From positions 1 through 64,000 of the forward strand of contig JAEQBH010005279.1 in the NCBI GenBank assembly GCA_016808115.1: 64,000 nt of DNA. The letters run 5' to 3'. Position 1 is the stretch's first letter. Every line of letters begins with the position of its first letter. Below the pieces are notes generated by a model that was not told the DNA's origin, did not search any database, and was given only the letters and a program-made list of their open reading frames with translations. The DNA is from Tetrastigma voinierianum. Its lineage: Eukaryota; Streptophyta; Magnoliopsida; Vitales; Vitaceae. Position numbers and translations under genes: made by a program. Shown here piece by piece: positions 44,837 through 56,029 of this stretch.

Positions 44837-46671
44837 GTTCTTTTCGTTGAGAACAAACCACGCTTGTTTTGATTGCAATAAGCTTCACCTTGTTAACAAC
44901 AATGGTTAGGAGTTTAAATAACAATGTAAAATAACAACAAATCCTAATTCTTAGGTCATATTCTTCAGTAAGCAAGCTGGTGAACACGTTTAACAAACTT
45001 AGACTTCTTCCTTGCAACCTGTCAAGCAATCACATTGCTTTATTTGCATGGTCCAACATCGATTTTTCTTTAGCCACTGTTGACCTTCTTGGTTTATCAG
45101 AAACAATAGAGATGTTAAATTAATCTCAACACTGTTTGAGAAAGTTCTAACCCCAAGAAAATAAAAGGATGAGGGAAATATGAAATATAAAAGAAGGGAG
45201 AGGGAAACTCATGATTAAATAGAGATAAATAATCAAAGATCTTTAATTAATTCAATATTTAAATATGGGTTTTGTGCTCCTACATATATTCCCTTCTTAG
45301 AATCTTAGTGATGGAGTTAAAAACAACCACTTAACCAAAAATAAGATAAATGAGCAAGAAAGGAAATTCGGAAATAAGTGAAGTTCATGTCTTCCAAATT
45401 CTCTCCAGCACAACAACTTCTCCCTTGTGGTCCTCAGACTTGGGTTTGTGGGTCGTATATGGAGGGTCTCATGGGTTGCCTTACACCCATAAGTGGACCT
45501 AAACATAAGCAAGGCAGTGTGTGGGATCAGTGCATGTAAACTAACGATTCAGGTGAGTTGTATGATCATATAAGGGACCATAGGCAAACAAGCCATGGTA
45601 TTGCTCCCATGGTCGCGTATCCAATCATGTAGCAGTGAGATGACACTTCGAGATGTTTAAGACAGTTGACAGATGCTTGAAAAGCCTTGGCGTGCCTTGC
45701 ACCTTTTAGAGAAAGTGGCAGTGGAAACAACTCTTCAATCATGGACCAAGGGCCAGACCTAGAGGAAACTTGGACACTCATTGGTTGACATCTCTTTGGG
45801 AAGGGATGCAACTGATCACAAGGGAGGTAATTAGAGCACCTCATGGACCAAGCCCAAGGGAGCATGGGCTCGCAACCATTGTGAAGAGAAGAACATGTTC
45901 AAGAGAGACATGATGTTTGTGAATGGATGCATCTATTCTGAAAGTGATGTAACTATTCCAAATGGATACTTAGATCCCTTTATAATGTCTCTCCTCCTCT
46001 CATTATAAACACACACGTGTTTAAGAACATATGAGATGTTAAAGAACACGGAAAGTGTGAGAGTGCAAGGAAGAGTGTTGTGTACGTTTTATTTTATGGG
46101 TTCTCTTTGTAATGACCAAGTGTTGAGACATTGGCTGAATTTTGTATCTTGTTAGTGCAAAAATACAAGTTGGGAAGAGTTTTCCTATAAAGGATGTTTC
46201 GTCTCGTTTTACTTTACTTTTGAGAGACGGGAAGGGAAGGCTTGCTAAGTTCAATAACTTTGCTTTGCACACGTAACAAAAAATCCGTGATTGGTTTTGG
46301 GGTGTGACACCTTGAATGATGAAGTCTTTTACCCAAGCTATTTAGTTCCTTGAGCATCTTGGTCTATTGAAGTCATGGGTTTTGTCACTAATTTAGTAAT
46401 TCTTACATCACTTGGTCGATTGTGATCATGCCACTTTAACTGCTAAAATATACCCCTAAACAAAATATTTTCTATTATTTACTCCAATTCTTTGAAACAC
46501 CATTAAAATATATCACCATTTTCATGCCGGAATATTTTATAACATTAAGAATATTTATTGATCCAAAAAACAATTGATCAATAATCAAAAGACCTAATAA
46601 ATATATTACAAAATAATAACTTTATTGAAACAATGAAGTATATCAATTCGTAGTATATAGGAAACATATCT
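44837..46671. other. AT-rich intergenic stretch with a possible solo LTR
   Basis: No gene recognised. The segment 45,428-46,309 begins TG and ends CA, is flanked by CCTTG on both sides (45,423-45,427 and 46,310-46,314), and has a TATA box CATTATAAACACAC near 46,000. These are the marks of a 0.88 kb solo LTR, but I know no family for it and the flanking match could be chance. Confidence 0.35.
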
Positions 46672-47148
46672 TGTAAAACCCGGGAAAAATCTATTTTTTC
46701 TAAAAAGGGTAAAACAGTAATTTCGGTTGAAAACCTGGAATTTTTTTAGATCTCAGATGATGAAACGGACTTCACCATTAGAACCGTCTCGCGAAATCTA
46801 GTTACCCCGTCGAATTCCGAGATAGTCGGAATTTCACGTTTTTGGAGGCACCGAGAGTAACGAGTGACACTTGACACATGTTTGATGGCTCACATTAAGC
46901 CACGCACAAATTCCGAGGTTAAATGCCAATAACAAGGGTGGCCATGTCACGACCTAAGAGGACGAAAAATCCAAAGCTACTGAGCAAGAAAGTTATGGGA
47001 ATCCAAGAGAGCCAATGAGAGGGTGACACATGGCAAGAGAGGACATCCCACTTGACTTGTTGGACCAAACAATCCGATGGAGGGAGGGGAAGAAAAGGAA
47101 AAAAGAAAAGAGGAAAGAGGGAGAAGAAGAAGAAGGAGAAAGAAGCTC
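46672..47148 (+). repeat. G LTR, first part
   Basis: Starts TGTAAAACCCGGG, with the AGATCTCAGATGATGAAACGG and CCGTCTCGCGAAATCTAG blocks of this LTR group. It ends in an AG-rich run and AGCTC at 47,144-47,148, where element C begins. It resumes after the second AGCTC at 62,761. Confidence 0.8.
47144..47148. repeat. Target-site duplication of element C (left)
   Basis: AGCTC directly before the C 5' LTR. The identical pentamer directly follows the C LTR end at 62,756-62,760. Five bases is the usual Ty3/gypsy duplication length. Confidence 0.75.
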
Positions 47149-47493
47149 TGTAAAACCCGAGAAAATTAGAAATTTTTAAAAATGGCAAAATGATAATAAA
47201 AATAATAAATTACCAGAAGGGTTCGTGTAGCTTGAAAATTTGACTTTGATGGAAGAAAAGGATCACGCTGCTAAATTGCCTCGAAATTCCATCGAATCTT
47301 AAAAGTTTCATCGACTCAGATGTTTGAATATTTTACACTTTTTGCGGTTATAAGCCATCGCGACTTCGTGGACAGATTTTAATAAAATCTCGGGTTGGGA
47401 AATGAAGTTTGACTCGTTCATTTAAAATAAAGTGAATCAAAAAAATTCAGGATAAACGGACTCGACAAACAAATATAAGAATCATGTATGCAA

Positions 47494-47524
<31 letters not shown>

Positions 47525-47684
47525 GATAAAGTTAAAGGAAAGGGCAAACGCATTGCAGGAGGGCGGAGAGGCTTCGAGGGAGAGAATTTATTTTTTTATT
47601 TCTTTCCTTCACATCTTGGCAGATTCACGTAGTATTCCGCTGCCGATTTGGAAACACTAATCTGACACCCCTGCCAGGGCCACA
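47149..47684 (+). repeat. 5' LTR of C, internally deleted
   Basis: The first 480 bases match the 3' LTR from 51,098, including the (AAT)n run (47,495-47,521) and GGAGGGCGGAGAG. The last 20 bases (CACCCCTGCCAGGGCCACA) match the 3' LTR end at 62,737-62,755. About 1.6 kb present in the 3' LTR, including the hairpin and the 54-base tandem repeat, is absent here. Confidence 0.75.
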
Positions 47685-48370
47685 AATGCAGATCGTAGCC
47701 TAAGATACTAATACCCAGTGGCTCGGGGGACTCGGGGCCAAGGCCATAGTCATTTAGGGTATACACTACTCACCACTGTGTGGCTCGATGTGGGTTAGGT
47801 ATGTGATTACCTAGACAATACGGATTGATTAGAACATCGCATGCAATGTTGTGTTTTATGTGTGATCGCGCACAAATGAAGAGTTGTCAGGTATGAATCA
47901 GGATTGAAATTGTATGCTTAGTGAATAGTATAGAAAATGTTGAGCACTAGGTTTAGTGAGAACAAGTTTTGTTTGAGAAATTAAATAGTCCAATTAAATG
48001 AAAAATATGGAAATGCCAAGGTTAGGAACCATAACCTGTGTGGGTTCTGAAACTAAATGACCAAGAAAGTTTTGAATTTTATTCAAATAAATAAAAGGAG
48101 TGGTTAGCAATTAGCACCACTTAGGTGATGAACGGGTCAGTTCATGGTTGTCAAGTCTATTAGTAATTAGCATGTGCATTACTAGTTAGACTAAAATGGG
48201 ATTAAATAAAAGTTTGTCATTAATTGACATGTGTATGGCAAGTCATGCCGAGGACGAATGTCACCCACAAGGTGTTAGCCAAGCACCACTTTAGTATTTG
48301 ACCAGGCCTTTGTTGAGGCCGCTGGGGTCAGAGCCGGTCACATTGCAATGCTAGTGCCTGGTAGTCAAGG
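47685..48370 (+). other. C leader
   Basis: Non-coding, AT-rich, between LTR and gag. A primer site should begin at once; AATGCAGATCGTAGCC stands there and only loosely recalls the TGGTATCAGAGC (tRNA-Met) site of this group, so the call is weak. Confidence 0.4.
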
Positions 48371-49440
48371 AGGTCCGGAAAATCTCCAGAGGTTTAAGTC
48401 AAGATCATCCTTCATGCTCATAAAGCGGAACCACGGTGGCGCACTATCAATTCCAGACGAGAAGGTATCGAGGCTGCGGATATTACCTCCGATGTGGCTA
48501 AGATCAGGCTAGCTACGTTCCATCTAGAGGGTGAGTCCCAAGTGTATGGATCCGGATTAAGACCTTTAGACTTAGAGGCAATGACTTGACAACAGAGTTC
48601 CACTGCCTTTATGAGCAAGATTTTCCGCCACCGCAGACATGCAAAGGCCCAAGAGTTCCTGGGAGTCAAGCAGAACGATGATGTTGATGGAGTACGGGGA
48701 CCGTGATTCACCGAGCTGGCATGTTTTGCGATGACCACGCGGGCCAGCGCATATGGCCAAAGTCGAGATTAGAGAATGGGCCGCTAGTCCATTCCTGGCG
48801 TGATCGTGAGGACTTCGCCACAGACATGACTCATGGTCGAATGTACCGACCATAGAGAGAGATCGAGGATGCTCCTGAGCACTTCTGGGATGCTGTTGTT
48901 AGTAGCAAAGAGGAAGGGAGAGAGCTCGGCCTCTTCTAGTTCGAAAGAAGCAGAGGGTCAGTTCACGAGGCTCCAAGGCCGCGCCACTGCAGACGACTGT
49001 GGTCATTGCCAAGTAAGGAGGAAGCAGTCATCACAAGAACTCGACATGAGAGGATTTCCTGCAGATGTGGGATCCGTGGTTTTGGGACAAATACATCTCA
49101 CCAACAGAGAACAGAGAGGATACAATATATTCCTCCACAGCCAGACAGCGTAGAGCGCTTTCAGTTTGTGTGGAGCCACAGCACCCTCCTGCTACACGTG
49201 CAAGCTAGAGAGGCCAGACTATAAGCCGAGGTAGAGGGCGAGGCCCATATGCAGGGACGTCAGGAGTTCAGGGGCGTGTCTACGCCTGCAGGCCACGGCC
49301 GAGCCGCCAGATCAGCCAATTATACGCAGTACGCTGCCATCTCGCCGCGGGCAGAGGTTATTTGATTCAAGGCCGATTCATTCACCGTCGCATCGCCAAG
49401 TGATGAATGTGGCTAGAGGTTGAGGCCTGAGGAGCCTTTA
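48370..49440 (+). pseudogene. C gag remnant
   Basis: AADITSDVAKIRLATFHLEG (48,474-48,531) is a clear gypsy capsid block (VxLAxFxLEGEAxxW). Mixed frames continue with LACFAMTTRASAYGQS (48,715), then KRKGESSASSSSKEAEGQF (48,910-48,966) and a decayed zinc knuckle near 49,058 (ISCRCGIRGFGTN), missing its later Cys. A Gln/Pro-rich tail follows to 49,440. Confidence 0.75.
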
Positions 49441-49489
49441 GAAGGTGAATTCTCCCCTAGGGATTAGGCGAATTGTGGATGATATGGTC

Positions 49490-49750
49490 ATGGTTGTGAG
49501 TTGTAGATCTCTCGACTCTACTCACAAAGGACCTCGAGGATCATGGACATGTCGAAGTTCGATGTCATCCTCGCATGGATCACGACAACCTTACATGGTT
49601 CATCGATTGTTAGCGTAGAGGCACGCCACACGCAAGACGGCATCAGGTTGTATTTCAGTGGGGACAAGATGATATTTCGCTCTGCATGCTGTAATGCAGT
49701 CCGTGTGTCGTGGATGCTTAGCGTAGTCATTAGCAAGCCTTAATTGGAGG
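49490..49750 (+). pseudogene. C protease remnant
   Basis: MDMSKFDVILAWITTTLHGS (49,543) corresponds to the LDMSEFDVILGMDWLxxxxA end block of gypsy retropepsin (GMDW reduced to AW), followed by SVEARHTQDGIRLYFSGDKM. The active site upstream is not readable. Confidence 0.7.
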
Positions 49751-49779
49751 ACGAGGTGAGACCGACTTAGATCTACCTT

Positions 49780-50225
49780 TAGTTTACAGCATGAGGATGT
49801 TTTTCCCGATGAGTTACCGATTGCCTCCAGAGGGTCAGACTTCGACATCGAGCCACACCTCGTACTTCGCCTATCTCTATGACTCCGCACAGATTACGCT
49901 GAGTCAGCAGAACTCGTGAGTCCAGCTACAGGAGTTCCTAGACAAGGGGTTCATTAGACCAAGCACTTCACCATGGGGCGCTCCGATTCTATTTGCAAAG
50001 AAGAAAAACAAGACCCTTCGACTGTGCATTGATTACCGATAATCGTCAGGTTACTTGTAAGAATCTCCAGTGATCCCTTACCGAGGATCGATGACTGCTT
50101 AATCACAAAGGGCGCGAGTCTACCCAAGACAGACTCGCACCGGTTATCATCGCTGGAGAGTTAGGGAGATATCCCAAGACAACATGACGCTTATGGGCAA
50201 TACCTACCGACCATGAGTACAACTT
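49780..50225 (+). pseudogene. C reverse transcriptase, N-terminal half only
   Basis: In mixed frames: DVFPDELP (49,797), a SIxPYRMxxxEL-like stretch, VQLQEFLDKGFIRPSTSPWG-like (49,920-49,978), KKKNKTLRLCIDY (50,000-50,035), TCKNLQ and a GARVYP / RTGYH stretch (50,110-50,150). At about 50,225 the sequence jumps into the integrase FHPQT block. The catalytic IDD box, RNase H and the first half of integrase are lost in one deletion. Confidence 0.75.
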
Positions 50226-50990
50226 CTTCCACCCACGTAATAAAATGGTCACTGAGAGGACTATATGTGTGTTAAAGGACATGCTATGAGCATGCGCCCT
50301 GATCATAAGGGTAGTCGGGAAGAGACGGTCTTTAGTGAATTCGCCCTACAACAACAAATGCTACTGTGAGAGTATACAGATGGCACCATATGAGGCGTTG
50401 TATGGGAGGCCGTGCAGATCACCGATATGTTAGACCGAGGTGGGAGAGAGCTCCATCACTGGTCCTAATATGATTAGAGACACCTCCGAGAAGTGAGCTT
50501 GATACGATGGGTCAGTTTCTCACAAACCCAGCCAAGAGCTATGCAGATGTATGCGACGTCGACCTCTAGGAGTTTGAGGTGGGTGGGATCACGCCTTCAA
50601 GATGATGCCAAGCAGAAGAGTATCAGATTCATAAAGGCGCTAGTGCCGAGGTATATTGGGCCCTTCGAGGTACTCGAGAGGGTGGGAACAGTTGCATATC
50701 GGTTGGCACTATTACCGAGTTTATCAGGTGTCCATGAGGTGTTCCACGTCTCCATACTCCGGAAGTATACTACAAATCCAAACATGTAAATGATTTGGGG
50801 AGTAGATTACCGTTGACACTCTTATGGACCTTCAAGGAGGACCAACGCGTGATCTTAGATAGCCGGATAAGGTTTTGCGATGCAAGACCGCGGCGATTAA
50901 TAAAGTGTTGTGATAACACCAAGGAGGAGGAAGAAACGTGGGAACGCTGAGACACGTATGCGCCATACATCCTTTCCTATTTAAGGACGG
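50226..50990 (+). pseudogene. C integrase, C-terminal half
   Basis: FFHPRNKMVTERTICVLKDM (50,224-50,283) is FHPQTDGQSERTIxxLEDML; then IQMAPYEALYGRPCRSP (50,376-50,428). A 98-codon piece (50,493-50,789) includes PRYIGPFEVLERVGTVAYRL and VHEVFHVSILRKY, the DNA-binding C-terminal domain. The tail ends EETWERxRxRYxxLF-like near 50,935-50,980. No chromodomain can be made out. Confidence 0.8.
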
Positions 50991-51059
50991 CTAGATAGAT
51001 TTATTATTTTTAGATAGAATATTACTGCATATACATGTGTTTGTGTGTGCTAGTACGTG

Positions 51060-51097
51060 TAAATTTCGGGGACGAAATTTTGTTAAGGGGGGAAGAA
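51060..51097 (+). promoter_or_regulatory. C polypurine tract
   Basis: AATTTCGGGGACGAAATTTT followed by AAGGGGGGAAGAA (51,085-51,097), directly before TGTAAAACCC. Same design as B at 36,560-36,594. Confidence 0.85.
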
Positions 51098-51838
51098 TGT
51101 AAAACCCGTGAAAATTAGAAATTTTAAAAAATGACAAAATGATAATAAAAATAATAAATTACTAGAAGAGTTCAGGGAAGCCTAGAAAATTCTCTAGATC
51201 TCGGATGACGAAACGGATCGTCATAAATTCAAGGTTCACGAAATCTAGCAACCCAGAAAAGCTTCGCTAAAATTCCGAGATAAGCGGAATATTTTACAAT
51301 TTTCGAAAGAGTAAGTCATATGACTTCGGTGACTAGATTTTTACGAAAATTTTTGGAATAGAAATGGCTCGACTAAGTCTATTTGGAATAAAGTGAACTG
51401 AAAAAAAAAAAAATTTCAGGACAGAAACGGACCCAAATAAAGAAATATAAATCATGTATGCAAATAATAATAATAATAATAATAAAAAGGGATAAAAGTT
51501 AAAGGAAAAGCAAATGATTTTAGGAGGGCGGAGAGCGCTTTCTGAGGAGAGAATTCTATTTTTTTTATTTCTTTTCTTCTTTTCTTTTTTATATCTATGG
51601 AAATCGGACCATAGATTTTTGTCGGGGCTAAAGGCAAAGTTGATCTACGCGACGAGAGCTACGCGTGGGCACCAAAATCTTAGAGTTTCGTCAAACTCCA
51701 CAAGGTAGGGATCTTTTCCTACTTGTGTTAATCTTTGGCTAAGAGCCATGTAAATTGTTAGAAATGTTCTGAGGCTTATTTTAGCCGTAGACTCGGTCTC
51801 AAAAGCTTTGAACTGAGTAAGAAAATTCCTATTTTGAG

Positions 51839-51867
51839 TGAACAGTAACCCAAGGGGTTACTGTTCA
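51839..51867. repeat. Perfect hairpin in the C LTR
   Basis: TGAACAGTAACCC, three-base loop AAG, GGGTTACTGTTCA: 13 paired bases with no mismatch. A shorter version is kept in LTR H (18,283-18,312) in the same LTR position. Role unknown; could be an RNA hairpin in the transcript or a DNA-binding palindrome. Confidence 0.8.
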
Positions 51868-52347
51868 TGTGAATAGTAACATAAATAGTGACACGAAATT
51901 ATTTTTTTGTGTGAAAATGTGTATGGATGAGTAATTCAAAATGCATCAAGCCAAGGTTGTTAATTAAATTTACAAGAGTTTAATTTTGGTGTAATTGATT
52001 GTGAATTTGCATAACATGTTTTATGTGATTTAATTACGTTAATATATATGCATAATATTAGCATGAATGTATCGAATTGGCATCATGCATTCATATGCAC
52101 TAGGATAACCTAGAAATTAGGTGTGAGTGGATAGTTGAGATCGACACGTGTTAGGTGTTTGACGCAATGAGTACGGGTTGTGATCAACACCGTCGGATGT
52201 TGATTAGTGGGCTTGATTAATAGGACAACGCTCCAAATGAGTCGCACGGGTTGCTGAAATGGTTGGCTCATTGCATTTCATATGCACTGGGGCACCCTAG
52301 AACAATAGGAGTGAGTGCATGAGGTGGTTTCTTGAGAGAATTGTTTC

Positions 52348-52565
52348 GGAGGGTTGATCAACAATATTATTTATCGGAGTGTGTCCACTACAACATCGGA
52401 GGGTTGTCCATATAATATCAATCGTCGGAGTCGGCCCAATTGATATACATTGGAGGGTTGTCTATAAAATATCAATCGTCGGAGTCAGCCCAATTGATAT
52501 ACATCGAAGGGTTGTCCACAATATAGATTATCTGAGTCGGTGTGACCATGACGAGGGTTGTCCAC
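52348..52565 (+). repeat. 54-base tandem repeat in the C LTR
   Basis: Units start with GGAGGGTTG at 52,348, 52,398, 52,452, 52,506 and 52,553. The two central units are nearly identical over 54 bases and contain CAATCGTCGGAGTC and CCCAATTGATATACAT; outer units are degenerate (47-50 bases). A small local minisatellite. Confidence 0.8.
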
Positions 52566-53223
52566 AGCTAAAAACAAATACCTTTGTTTAAACGGTTTTC
52601 ATCCATGGCAAAATGCACGCTTGAGGAGTCGCGAGTACTCGAGGTAAATGGTTGTAAATGAAAATGAAAGATTAAGAGTAATCTCGGGTTGTCATCTAAA
52701 AAATGACAAGAGCTCATACTTGGAAACTTGCATGAGTGAGGGAGTCGGTGAGACCGATACGGGATGTGGTGAGTCACATTCTCATCCATGGCTAGCGTGC
52801 ATTCAAGTAGGATCATGTATCGCTTGAATGTGATTGTTTGCCACGCGTGCACTTAGTGTGGTAACTCATGTAGGGAAATTATCTCTATTAGGCTTTGCTC
52901 ACCCTGTCGAGGGATCACCATTTCAGGTACAGGGAGCGATCAAGAAGGCGGCACTCATTAGAGGCTGTGTGAGAAGAAAGCCGAGTTGTGGCTTTGGTGG
53001 TTATGTTGTATACATGTATTAGAATGTTGTAATTTTAATATATGTTGTATAAGAGTAATTTATTAACTCTTGAACCATGTAATATATATTTGGTTGGGAT
53101 ATATTTTGTGAGTATTGATGCAGGGGCCCAAGTGGCCATTATTTTACTTTGGCATGTGGGACCCTCGTGGTAGGGTCATACTGAATCTGCCAGACAAGTG
53201 CTTTTGTATCAGCGATGACTGTA

Positions 53224-54804
53224 TGCTGAGCCTGCTTTAACTCAACAAAATTTATATCCTGTTCTCCCATCACAGAATGTTTCATCAAGTAGCATAAATG
53301 GCTCCAGCAAGCCGAACACTGCATGGGTTTTCATCCTAGGAATGATTTTGCATATGAAAAGGTAAGGCTTTCTATTTGGATTTTTGATTTGTTTCAAAAC
53401 AAGGTGAGGTTTGAAAACTCGACAATCAGAAAAGACCGAAGTGATAGAAAAGAAATTTCTCAAGACGAGGTCACTAACTCATAACATAGGCAAACAAGTG
53501 TCCTCGTTTTATCCTCAGATTATGACAAGCAACCTATAGTTCAAGCCATAACCGATCTTTTGTTTAACTAGCAAACCTAACCCAGAATCACTCCTATTTG
53601 AGTCACATGTAACATGCATCACAAATTTCTTCACAGAAAACCCATTCAACATAAAGGCTCAGAAGACCATCTGAAACTAGCAGATCAGCAATAAGTATAC
53701 ACGATCCTAAAGCATGGTAAAGGGCCACAAATTAATGACATTAAATGATATTCAACCCTAGTTTGAGAAGATACTTAAATACGTATTCGTAGTATCCAAC
53801 ACATGAGGACAACCTCGTAATCGCCTCCCACAACCAAGCTAGCTACCTTCCTCTTCAAAGAAAGAGGCTTGAGCCTAAGCATCTCTTGAGTTGTCATCCT
53901 CAAGAGGGTCAGTTGCAGCCTAGAAAACAGAGAGTGCTGAGAAAGAGAAAAGCAAACTCCTAACTGACATGGATATTTACATAAATGAAAAAATCATACA
54001 AAGATCGTTTCCCCCAATTTCTTCCTTAGGTTACAAAACTATGGGGTTTATATAGTCACCCATTATGTGAAACTACAATAAAGCCTAACATTTGGCTAAA
54101 ATAAGGACAAGGCGAAGTAATACACCAAAATGAAGCTCTCTGGCTCAGACAATTACAAAAATAGATGATACAGACAATTTCGCGAGATGTTAATTTCAAG
54201 CAGTAATGGGTATCGCTTAGCTAGCGGTAAAATTTCGCAGTAGCAATCAAGATGCAGATAGCTAAATCGTAGAATTTCAGTAATCGGCAATTTCGCTAGC
54301 TAGCGAAATTTCGCTAGCTTAGCGAATTTTTAGTGATAGCGAAACTGCATTTTTTCGCTAGGAACAGTGGAGCCAGCGAAATTCTTAGGTCTAAGAATTT
54401 CAATTTCGCTAGATCATAAATTTTCGCTATGATTGCGAATTTTCGCAATCCCAATAGTTTTTTCGCGAATCTTAGCGAAATCCTGAATTAGCCGGGATTC
54501 TCACCCGCATGGTCATCGCTCCTATATCGCACCAACTTTTGTCACTTTGCCTTCATTCTTTCTTTGATTTTTGGTATGTTTGATGGCCGATGAACGGGTT
54601 CACCTTCACGCTAGCATATGTCTCGAGATGGAACCTCAAAGTACGCAAAAAACCTGAAAACAACCAAAAATAACTTCTAAACGATACAGTGATACTTTAA
54701 GAAGATTTGAACACTTCGAACATATGACTGTGATTAGTGCGCAAAAAGCACCTCAAACCAATCGGACATAAAGCCTAAAATAGACTTTTTGGGTACTAAT
54801 CACA
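53224..54804 (-). repeat. 3' LTR of F
   Basis: Direct copy of 61,047-62,643, with shared blocks such as CAACAAAATTTATATCCTG, GGTTTTCATCCTAGGAATG and TCTTCAAAGAAAG. Minus-strand order: start at 54,804, TTTCGCTA field, TATA box at 54,043-54,056 (GACTATATAAACCC), long tail. Confidence 0.85.
54178..54485. repeat. TTTCGCTA/TAGCGAAA motif field, F 3' LTR
   Basis: AATTTCGCTAGC, GCTAGCGAAATT, TTTCGCTAGG, TTCGCTATGATTGCGAA and similar words occur on both strands about a dozen times in 300 bases, many as inverted pairs (for example TTTCGCTAGCTAGCGAAA around 54,292-54,309). It lies upstream of the F TATA box. Confidence 0.85.
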
Positions 54805-54812
54805 CCCCAACC
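54805..54812 (-). promoter_or_regulatory. F polypurine tract
   Basis: On the minus strand GGTTGGGG directly precedes the LTR start TGTGATTAG. Short, but in the right place. Confidence 0.55.
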
Positions 54813-56029
54813 GAATGCTATGAACCCTTTAGCAATGCAAACAAAAGGAGATGGCAAGGATTCTCAAAAAGTTTATGATTCAAAAGGCTTATGAACATAT
54901 AAACAAAAGACCTTTAAACCAAAATTGACACCAAGTTTGAAACCTATGAAAGAGCTAAACTATTACAAGAACACTTGCGGTCAATATCGTTCCAAGACTC
55001 TTAACTTTGAATTTCCACCAAAGTCTAATGGTTCTTATAAACCAGACGAGCCAATAAATTGTAAAATTGTCCCCCCTCAACTCCAATCGCATGGCCTTAA
55101 GTCATGAACAACCTAGTGATAAGGATAGTTTATGCTGTTCTTCTTTTATTCAACTACATCAGAGGTGCAATGCTTAAATTCGACTTCACCAAAGTCCGTG
55201 GTACCATCCACCGATGACTCCCAACCAATTAAGGCTTGAGGCAACGCCGCATGATCACCGACCACAAACTCTACAAAGCCACTCCCGACTTAAATGACTT
55301 CGAAAATCAAGACCTACAAATCGCTAAACTCTACCTATCCACCCATGTAATTAATAAAATCATGACTCCCAACCAATTAAGGCTTAGGCATCGGCTTCAA
55401 AGGCTTTCGCCATACACCACTTAATCGTGCTCGGGTTTCACGCAAGGTTTCAATAATTTTATTTTTTCTTCTTTTTCTCTTCTTTCTTTTCTTTTTCTTT
55501 TGCTTTTTCTTTCCGGGAACACTACATCGTCTTCAAATGGTAACACAAACCTATCATGGTTGCCAACATGCCTAAAGCCGGCTATGCAAATGAAAAAGAG
55601 GTAAACCAATTCACACTTATTGAAACAATCCGTGTGCAAGTGTGAATTAGCTTATGGAGAAATGTTCTAAGCATGTCGAAACTTCAATCGACTAAAATTA
55701 TATCAAACATGGAATTTGTTTCTAACATAAAGGTGACAAATGTGGTTTCAAATTTTCCATTTAGTAGTAATTCAATTCGCCCAATTAAAGCAATTCAATT
55801 GTCCAATCAAGCAATCTAATTGTTCAATCAAGCAATTCAATCGCCCAACAAGACAAAAACGTATTACATAAGATGGAGGCACAAAAAGTATATGCAAAAG
55901 TGTGTATATATATACCGACAGTTTTGAGACAAAATGGCTAGTACATGCATACCAAAGCTAAACATATTAAAAATATCACTGCCTAATATGGCTAATACAT
56001 GAATCCTAATCAAAATTGTTAGTAGGCGC
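54813..56029 (-). other. F 3' non-coding region
   Basis: AT-rich with a polypurine run on the minus strand (55,456-55,510) and a run of CAATTGTCC / CAATCAAG words at 55,780-55,850. No coding similarity recognised; the short open frames have no family features. Confidence 0.5.

Larger units (their letters stand above)
51098..53223 (+). repeat. 3' LTR of C, main part
   Basis: Starts TGTAAAACCCGTG; holds an (AAT)n run (51,464-51,486), a purine/pyrimidine-rich stretch, GTTGATCTACGCGACGAGAG, a perfect hairpin, a 54-base tandem repeat and the TTAATATATGTTGTATAAGAG tail. Element F interrupts it at 53,223; its last 112 bases are at 62,644-62,755. Confidence 0.8.

Noticed and set aside
47495..47521. 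(AAT)n run as an informative marker of a new repeat family
   Set aside because: It is a simple microsatellite found at the same LTR position in C (both LTRs) and H, so it is an ancestral LTR feature.
50493..50789. Chromodomain at the end of C integrase
   Set aside because: The frame ends at the DNA-binding C-terminal domain; the following 200 bases show no aromatic-cage chromodomain pattern.
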